A stretch of DNA of 64,000 nucleotides from Aselliscus stoliczkanus (Eukaryota > Chordata > Mammalia > Chiroptera > Hipposideridae): assembly GCA_033961575.1 (NCBI GenBank), contig CM066738.1, positions 67,751,478-67,815,477 on the forward strand. Direction: 5' to 3'. This document shows, piece after piece, positions 56,546 to 64,000 of the stretch. A program made the position numbers and the translations under genes. The notes under the pieces are model-generated. The model was given only the letters and a program-made list of their open reading frames with translations, made no database searches and was not told the DNA's origin. The stretch's first letter is position 1. Each line of letters opens with the position of its first letter.

Positions 56546-57606
56546 AAACTGTGGGTTCCCCTTTTTAACAGACATTTGTGCTGACATGGCTGAATGCTGG
56601 TCTTTTGAAGTTTGCTCTAAGGTGTCTCTTCCATTTGCTCATGGATAAAACTATATGGGTTTATGCTAAAACAGTTTTTCTACTTGAACTCTGCCAGATT
56701 CAACACTTAGGTTTTTCTTAAGACCTTGAATATTTGGAATTTTTGAATTATATCATCTACTTAGTTTACCTAAAATTTGTATGACTTTAATTGATAGCCA
56801 TTTACTCCCATCATCATCTTAGTTTTAAGTTAAGTCTCAGAACTGTTAGGCAATTGTATACATATACAATTGTTAGAATTATTACAGTTATTTGAATTGG
56901 ATTATTTGAATTCTTACAAGAAAGTACAAATATGTCAATAGGTTTCAAAGTCTTGCAATCTAAATATTAAACAGTGGATTTCACCATAATAAATTTACTT
57001 CTGGAAAAATGTGCTAAAAGGGCAACAAGTATTGATTGTTTACATATGCAACAGGACATCTTGGTTCAAGTGCAATTTGTTTAATACTTGAGACATACAC
57101 ATAAACATTTAAACCTGAATGAGACAATAAAATACTGTAAAATTTTCTCCTTTATTTTTTCTTCTTTAACATCAAGACATCTGAAACTAATGTTTAAATT
57201 GGAAATGTGAAAAATGCTAAGAAATTTCTGACCATTATACCAGGATTTACTAGATTATAAATTTGGCTTTTAAATGCACCTATTTCTGATAAATCTGGTA
57301 TTTGAAAGACCTCTAAGAATGATTCTTTAATCTTCAGGGTAAAGAAAGAATCCAAAGAAGCAAAGAGGTAAATTGAAAGTTATAGTTTCTGATTAGGAGT
57401 CACTATTATTTCAAGGCCCAATCAAGCTAAACCAAGTAAAATCCACATTTGGTCCTATTTATTCAATTAATCATTTAAATACTACTTTCTGTGCATTTAG
57501 CATGGACCAGACTCTATGGTAGACAATTGGTGTTCAAATAATAAACATGATCACTACATTCAAGAAGTGCACAGTTCCAAATGCTATTACTCGTATAATT
57601 AATTCA
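56546..57606. other. Unassigned AT-rich sequence
   Basis: Nothing recognised. Confidence 0.5.
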
Positions 57607-57910
57607 GTCATTGCTATACAGCCCACCCCAAATGTAATAATATAAAAAACAACAATAGTTCATTATCATCATTATTTATCAGTGGTCTGGTAGTTGACTG
57701 GCCTCAGCTAGACAGTCTTCACTGGGGTGCTTTTATGTGGTGGCTTTCAGGTAGGGCTGGGACTGGAGTTATCTGGGAGGCTTCCTCACTTATTCAGTTC
57801 AAATAACTGTAATTCTGGTTATCAGATAGGGCCTCAGCTGACCTACCCTTGGATGTCACTTCCAATAGAGTCACCTCTACTGTACTCTGTTGATTGAAGC
57901 AATCATAAGG
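57607..57910 (+). mobile_element. Possible ancient MER/LTR repeat
   Basis: AACAACAATAGTTCATTATC, GGTCTGGTAGTTGACTGGCC and TCAGCTGACCTACCC suggest an old repeat with GGCTGG-type content. Weak. Confidence 0.35.
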
Positions 57911-58729
57911 CATGTTGATCGAAGTAACAAGAGCATATGAAAATATTGTTATAAGCCATCTTTGAAAAATACAGCTACCATACCTATTTAATTTTGTATG
58001 TAGTGTACTTGAGAATATTTGTGCTACATGCTGAAAGTGGGTTTACAGAGATTAATTTGATAGCCACACATGAGATTAATTGAGGATAGAAATGGGGAAG
58101 GAAAGACTAGAAAGCAATTTAGGACTAAATGAAAGAGAAAACAGAATGCAAAGCTTGCATTTAAAACATGTTGTTGGAAAAACAAACAGGACTTAATTAC
58201 TATTGGATATGAAGTATGAATTAGAAGATTTAAAATGATTCTAAGACATTAATTCTGGGTTTCTGGAATAATAGTTATGACAATAACAGAAGTGTCATTG
58301 AAAAATAAAAACTATAATTTTATGGGATGCATAGAGTTATTAATTTTATACACTTGAAGTTTGACATGATGTTTAAGCTTTCAATTATAAATGCCTTGTG
58401 TTTGAAATGCAGGGTGATACAGCATACATTAAAATAACTTTGGTGACACTTATAGGGGATGGAAGTATGTATTTTGAGATTATAAGTATAGGAAGGAGAA
58501 TTTAACTCATAACATAGAATACTTTACCTGAGGGAATAATAGAGAAATAGATGAGCCAAAGCTCATGGATTAATTCCAGGGCTTTCTATAGTTAGATACA
58601 TAGGGAAAAAAATGTGTGAAAACTTATAAGAACTTTAATTTCACAATTTGTGGCCAAATATTTGGATATTTAGAGTTTGAGCTCTGCAGCTGCTTTCAGA
58701 GCATAACTTTGCCCTTTTGGCCTCCTGAA
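57911..58729. other. Unassigned AT-rich sequence
   Basis: Nothing recognised. Confidence 0.5.
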
Positions 58730-59194
58730 CTGCCTGCAGAAGCAGCAGCCTCCCTGTGCTGATTGTACTGTTTGATAAATTGTACTCATTAAATCATCCT
58801 TAAATAATACTCCCTGTACTATGTTTGATCAAAGACAGCCTTTTTTGTTCTACAGGCCTGGGCTGAAACTAGGATTTGATAAATGCTTAATTTATATTAC
58901 CCATTGTTCTCACCTCACAACCCCACTTGCTTGACACTGAGTCAGCCAACCTTTGAAAGTCCAGTTGCCCCACCAATCAGAAAACAAATGACATAAATTT
59001 ATGGTCTTGTTTCCCCTAGCAACCCGTCTCTTTGATCAACAGCTCCTTGCAACTTTTGCCTTTATAAATCCTGCCCTATCCCCTCCATTTTGGGCCATAT
59101 TATCAGTTCATATCCAGGGCTATGTTTCCTGGTTTGCAAATCATTATTTGAATAAACTCTCTTTAAGTTTCTTTATAAAAAGGTATCTCTGGAC
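58730..59194 (+). repeat. Candidate solo LTR (class I-like)
   Basis: Ordered promoter-type signals: CCCCACCAATCAGAAAACAA (CCAAT box, about 58970), TTTATAAATCCTGCCC (TATA-like, about 59060) and TTTGAATAAACTCTC (poly-A signal, about 59148). This spacing is typical of gammaretroviral LTRs. No internal retroviral sequence flanks it. The right end is obscured by an L1 tail, and the left boundary is a guess. Confidence 0.45.
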
Positions 59195-59735
59195 TTTCTT
59201 TTATTTTTTATTTTTTTAATTTTTAAAAATTCTTTTATTGTGAAATAAACATTTTTTAAAAAATTAGTTTCACGTGTACAACACAGTGCAATAGTTATAC
59301 TTTTTACTCTCAAAGTGACAACCTCCCTCCCCTAATTCACCACCATACTCCCCCCCATATCATATACATCTATTTCAATTCTCTTGACCCCATCCCATAC
59401 TATATTCCACATCGCGTGACCATATACACATTCAACCACAGTTGGCATACAATATTATACAATATCAGCCCCAGGAGTACAGTGCAGTGATCAAGCCTCT
59501 ACTCCATCCATGAAGTAGTCTCCCCAACAAGACATGTGACCATCTGACACCCTACAAAATATTTACAACATTATTAATTATATTCCCTGAACTGTCTTTC
59601 ATATCCCTGGGGCAATATTGCCGTTACCCATCTATGCTGTGTAAATGCTCCTCCTTCTCCCTCATACCAACCCCCCCTCCCAACTAGCAACCATCAGTTT
59701 CTCCTCTATATCTATGAGACTGTTTTTGTTTACTT
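59195..59735 (-). mobile_element. L1 3' UTR, 5'-truncated
   Basis: T-rich tail, then TTAGTTTCACGTGTACAACA, CAAAGTGACAACCTCCCTCC, GACATGTGACCATCTGACAC and ATATCTATGAGACTGTTT: the young L1 3' UTR in reverse, same family as 2590-3117. Confidence 0.93.
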
Positions 59736-59906
59736 TAGTGACAAGTGGCCCAATCCTAATACCTACAAGTAGGAAGGACACTAGGAAAGGAAATAACTTT
59801 CTATCTAGGAATAGGGAGAAGCAAAAGTGGAGCTTCAAGGGGAATAGAAGAACATAAAAACCTCCTCTGTGCTCCTCTAATATTACGATTATTTTTATTT
59901 CTACAA

Positions 59907-60145
59907 CAGGGGTCAAAAAACCTTTTATTTCTCATGGAGAGGCCAGTTAAAGGCCAAGTGGTAAATATTTCAGACTCCGTGGGCCATAAAGTCTCTATTG
60001 CAATTATTCAACCCTCCTGTGAGAGCACAAAGTGAGCCATAGATGATACATGAATAAATGAAGGTGACTATTTTCCAATAAAACTTTATTTACAAAAACA
60101 GGTAGTCAGCCAATTTAGCCTGCAGGCCACAGTTTGCAGACCCCT
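59907..60145 (+). mobile_element. MER5A-like hAT-Charlie element
   Basis: Left end CAGGGGTCAAAAAACCTTTT. The right end ...GTTTGCAGACCCCT is its rough reverse complement. Internal GGCCATAAAGTCTCTATTGC and CAATAAAACTTTATTTACAA are MER5A hallmarks. It is non-autonomous and has no coding capacity. Confidence 0.88.
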
Positions 60146-60242
60146 ATTTTATAGACTCTAAGGAATTTCACATCTGTGCAATTCACTTCTATATCAAAAA
60201 TATTACCATTCTAATGTAGTTATTCTTTAAGAATGCCAGGTT

Positions 60243-60351
60243 TGGGCCGACCGAGTGGCACGTTGGTTAAGAGCTGGCTTGGGATGCCAGCGGCCTCGGT
60301 TTGGGTCCCACATATGAGGGCCAGTGACACTGCCCTCAAAAAAAAAAAAAA
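60243..60351 (+). mobile_element. Short tRNA-derived SINE
   Basis: GGGCCGACCGAGTGGCACG ... GGTTTGGGTCCCACATATGA ... CTGCCCTC plus 18 A. The 14-bp target duplication AAGAATGCCAGGTT is perfect at 60229-60242 and 60352-60365. Confidence 0.97.
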
Positions 60352-60365
60352 AAGAATGCCAGGTT

Positions 60366-61134
60366 ACTTTTAGTCCATTGATGCTAACTGGACAAGAAAT
60401 TTTCTCTGAAACATTTGATTTCCAAATATTTAATACTTAAATTAATTTGCACATCCTCAACTGATACATAGTGTCAAGGAGACTCCAGCACTTCATTATC
60501 TCACTTTCCCTATCATTCATACAGATTGCTCCTTGGTAATTTCATCCTTCATTTCAAAACTCTTGTTACTAGGCAATAGGCCATTAATGCAGTACATATG
60601 TCTTCCTGAAGACTAGATGAGGAAATTAATAAAGCTACTACAGGACACAAAATAATTACCAATAGAATACATTTTCCCTAAATCCATTATGATATTATCA
60701 ACAAGTTATTGGTAGGATATTTCCATATATGCCACATATTAGGAAGGTATTAATAAAATTATAGTATCTAAATAAATCACTACACCAGGGAAGAATTAGG
60801 TGCTTGCCATAGTCAAAAGGCACAAAATGGGATGGAATTGCACTTTAAAAAATAATGGTTGAGTTTTGGGCTAGGAATATAGAAAAGCATATCATTTCAT
60901 GGATGAATTTTAGGTAAGAATAGATCCATCAAAAGCTAATGTCTCTTGCTCCAAAATACCACTACTGTTAAACCTCTTGTTTTCTTTTGTACAACTCCTC
61001 ACTTGGATCATGCCCTCATTTCCATATGCCTGGTACAAAAATGCTTCTTAGTTTATTTCTAAGTTTTCTATTTCTAATTTGGCCTTTTGTATCCATAATC
61101 CCTAAAACAGTCTCTAAATAATATTTTCATCATG
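60366..61134. other. Unassigned AT-rich sequence
   Basis: Nothing recognised. Confidence 0.5.
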
Positions 61135-61371
61135 GTGCAGCTTTGCTTAAAAATTACATTATTGATATGATAATATAATTTTTATCATTTATTTTGTTTA
61201 TGTGACAAATCATATTGATCAATTTGCATATGTTGAACCATCCTTGTGCCCCTCGAATGAACCCCACTTGATAGTGATGTATAATCTATTTAATATATTG
61301 TTGCATTCAATTTACTAGTATGTATTTTATTTAGGATTTTTATATCTGTTGTCATCAGAGATATTGTTCTG

Positions 61372-61379
<8 letters not shown>

Positions 61380-61422
<43 letters not shown>
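61380..61422. repeat. (TG)n microsatellite
   Basis: A TG run in the inverted ORF2 part. Confidence 0.95.
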
Positions 61423-61423
<1 letters not shown>

Positions 61424-61676
61424 TATCCTTACCAGGTTTAGATATCAGGATAATGTTGGTCTCATAAAATGAGTTAGGAAGTATTACCTCTTCTTCAATT
61501 TTTTTGAAGAGTTTGAGGAGGACAGGTACTAAACCATGTTTGAATGTTTGGTTTAATTTATTACTGAGGCTATCTGGTCCTGGACATTTTTTTGAGGGGG
61601 TGAAGGGAGTGCGGGGGGGTCGATGATTGTTTCAATTTTCTTACCATTGTTCAGTCTTTTTATTTTTACCAGTTCT

Positions 61677-61785
61677 GGGCCAGCTGAGTGGCGTGGTGGT
61701 TAAGCGCTGGCTTAGGAAGCCAGCAGCCCCGGTTCGGGTCCCACATATGAGGGCCAGTGACACTGCCCTCAAAAAAAAAAATAAG
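61677..61785 (+). mobile_element. Short tRNA-derived SINE in the inverted L1
   Basis: GGGCCAGCTGAGTGGCGTGG ... GGTTCGGGTCCCACATATGA ... CTGCCCTC and poly-A. The 13-bp target duplication TTTTACCAGTTCT is perfect at 61664-61676 and 61786-61798. Confidence 0.97.
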
Positions 61786-62530
61786 TTTTACCAGTTCTTT
61801 ATGATTCAGTCTAAGATTGTTATATACTTCTAAGAACTTGTCCATTTCTCCTAGGTTATTAAATTTGGGGACATATAGTTCTTCATAGTATTCTTATATG
61901 CTCATTTGTAGCTTCTGCACAGCAAAAAAACCCAGCAACAAAACAAAGAGGCAACCAACAAAAAGGGAAAAGATGTTTGTAAACAATACCTCCATTAAGG
62001 GATTAATGTCCAAAATGTATAAAGAACTCATAAAACTCAATAACAAAAGTACCCCAAAAAATCCAATTAAAAAACAGGCAGAGGACTTGAACAGACATTT
62101 CTCCCAAGAAGACATACAAACCGCCAATAGATACATGAAAAAATGCTCAACTTCACTAGCTATTAAGAAAATGTAAATCAAAACCACAATGAGATACCAC
62201 CTCACACCTGTTACAATGGCTATTTTCAACAAGTAATAGTAAGTATTGGAGAAGTTGTGGAGAAAAAGGAACACTCATACACTACTGGTGGAAATGTGTA
62301 AATTGGTACAACCACTATGGAAAACAGTATGGTATGAGGGTTCCTTAAAAAATTAAGAATAGAATTACCAGATGACTCAGCAATTCCTCTTCTATCTATC
62401 CAAAAAATCTGAAGATATTTATCTGTAAAAATATATGTACCCTATGTTTATTGCAATATTATTCATGGTGACCCAAGGCATGGAGACAACAAAAGTGTCC
62501 TTCAATAGAGGATTGGATAAAGAAGATGAG

Positions 62531-62532
<2 letters not shown>

Positions 62533-62580
<48 letters not shown>
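62533..62580. repeat. (TA)n microsatellite within L1 ORF2
   Basis: About 24 TA repeats between AGATGAGATATG and CAATGGAATACTAC, a place where L1 ORF2 normally has only a few TA units. Confidence 0.95.
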
Positions 62581-62586
<6 letters not shown>

Positions 62587-62990
62587 GAATACTACTTGGC
62601 CATAAGTAAAGATGAAATACTGACATTTGCAACAACATGGATGGATTTTGAGATTATCGTGTTAAGTGAAATAAGTCAGACAAAAAAATCAAAAACTGTA
62701 TGACTGCACTCTTATGTGAGATATAAAACCAAAAGTAACAAATGAACAAGGCAAACAAACAAAAACACATAGACACAAACAACAATTTAGTGGTTACCAG
62801 AGGGTAAGGGAGTGAGGGGTGGTAGAAGAGGATAAAGGGGGTTAAATATATGGTGATAAAAGGAGAGCTCACTCTAGGAGGTGAACAGAGAGTGCAATAT
62901 ATAGATGACAAACTTTACACTTGAAACATATGATTTTACTAACCAATGTCACCTCAACAAATTTAATATAAATTTAAAAGAAAAAAATTT

Positions 62991-63492
62991 TAGAGTAGCC
63001 TGGAAATCTCCCCCCAAAATGTAACTATTTCTTATTGATTATTTCCACTTCCCCTAGAACTGGCTTTAGACCATCTTAATGAACCAAAATTTGCATAGTA
63101 TACCTAAATATCTTCCATATGCTAATCCTATGCTCAGTGCAACTTTTACACAGCCTCTGGTGAGCAAACTCTTCCCTGGACTTCCAGTGGTAAAAACTTT
63201 CATCCTATGTAATTGTGGGTAGTCCTCCTGGTTCAGGGTTTCCACATTGCATCTGTCTGTTTCAAAATTAACTTTTCATTCTTAAATTGTAGGATTACTT
63301 TCATAGTCATCTTTTTATTCTTATTTTCTGGTTTATAGTGGGCACTCAACATATGATTATTGAATAACTTAACACATTAATCGGCAAAAAAGTCTTCAGT
63401 GGTGTGTTTACGTGATTTTATGCTCAATTTCACTACCTTGAAGATAAGAACTGCTTCTTCTAATCCAATGAGTGCTATTTCCAGAATTAAAT
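62991..63492. other. Unassigned sequence
   Basis: Nothing recognised. Confidence 0.5.
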
Positions 63493-63612
63493 TTTAATTT
63501 TTATTTTTCAATTACAGTTGAGATTCAATATTATTTTATATTCGTTTCAGATGTACAGCATAATGGTTAGACATTTATATAATTTACAAGGTGATCTCCT
63601 AATGAGTCTAGA
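63493..63612 (-). mobile_element. L1/HAL1 3' UTR fragment
   Basis: CAATTACAGTTGAGATTCAA, TATTATTTTATATTCGTTTC, AGATGTACAGCATAATGGTT and TAGACATTTATATAATTTAC match the 3' UTR at about 12240-12340 of the HAL1-like element. Confidence 0.75.
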
Positions 63613-64000
63613 ATTAAAATTGATTAAAGATATGTTCTCTAGATATTCTCAGTAGGTCTGGTGAAACGACTCAAGAAGCAACCTTTTTCATTAGCATCCT
63701 GGGGATTTTGTGGCAGGTGGTCTATAGACAACAGTTTGAGAAATTACACTAAAGTATTCTTGGTATTGCAAAAACATAAGTGTAGAACTTGGTTAGCTGC
63801 CCTCAAGAGAGCACTGTTACAGGTTTAAGGACACATTAGACCTTTATTATGGTTAACTACAGGAATGAACATATGAAATAACATAAAATTTTCGATTCGT
63901 ATTTTACTGATTTATTTTTTTAAATAGCATTATTTTTACTGAAAGCATATCAGTTGAGTTATGTTTCATGAAATGATACATAATAAATGAGAAACAGACG
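63613..64000. other. Unassigned AT-rich sequence
   Basis: Nothing recognised up to the window edge. Confidence 0.5.

Larger units (their letters stand above)
61135..62990 (+). mobile_element. Second 5'-inverted L1
   Basis: Bases 61135-61905 are ORF2 RT-region sequence on the minus strand (for example GTTGAACCATCCTTGTGCCC, GGTCTCATAAAATGAGTTAG). Bases 61906-62990 are the ORF2 C-terminus and 3' UTR on the plus strand, ending in an A-rich tail. The switch is abrupt at about 61905. The inverted part comes from upstream of the 3' part, as twin priming predicts. I could not define a target duplication. A SINE and two microsatellites lie within it. Confidence 0.8.

Noticed and set aside
1..64000. 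A new defence, toxin or metabolic gene system
   Set aside because: No operon structure, no ribosome-binding-site pattern and no non-transposon protein family was found. All coding text traces to L1, mariner or retrovirus.

Overview
The window is non-coding mammalian DNA built almost entirely from transposable elements. I found no host protein-coding exon, no functional RNA gene and no prokaryotic feature. The short tRNA-derived SINE that recurs throughout starts GGCCGGCCGAGTGGC, carries a GGTTCGGGTCC B-box-like motif and ends in CACTGCCCTC plus poly-A. A longer form ends in CCCAATAAAATCTTTAAA. This resembles SINEs I associate with horseshoe-bat relatives, so a rhinolophoid bat is my best guess. 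The family and species cannot be fixed from this sequence. MIR, L2, MER5A, Tigger and L1M relics agree with a placental mammal.

Layout. 1-3117: 3' half of a recent L1 (+), with a SINE in its ORF2. 3118-3833: mariner remnant split by a SINE. 3877-4897: 5'-inverted L1. 5437-5765: two short L1 tails, one ending in a perfect foldback hairpin. 5784-8287: unassigned. 8288-9690: L2 (-) split by a Tigger element. About 10150-21935: a many-layered nest in which old L1M sequence (+) holds a HAL1-like L1 (-, 11945-15965), a younger L1 fragment (17861-19260), an L1 tail (20175-20450) and SINEs. 22180-23102: two mariner copies in inverted orientation. 24765-26646: three L1 3' ends, one split by a long SINE. 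27231-32735: Tigger-like, SINE, MIR and LTR-like relics in unassigned DNA. 32929-41623: a long SINE split by an 8.2-kb block of two L1 copies, the first with a 5' UTR that contains 111-bp tandem monomers. 43885-51562: a betaretrovirus-like (class II) endogenous retrovirus on the minus strand with both LTRs, PBS, PPT, broken gag/pro/pol and only the end of env. 51563-64000: relics including a candidate solo LTR, MER5A, young SINEs with perfect target-site duplications, and a second 5'-inverted L1.

Nothing here works as a gene system. The open reading frames are L1 ORF1/ORF2, mariner or retroviral fragments, or chance frames. Each retroelement protein segment I could follow is interrupted by stops, frameshifts, truncation or loss of key residues. 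The information in the window is historical: insertion order can be read from nesting and target-site duplications, and several insertions keep marks of how L1 reverse transcription went wrong (5' inversion, foldback, internal deletion).
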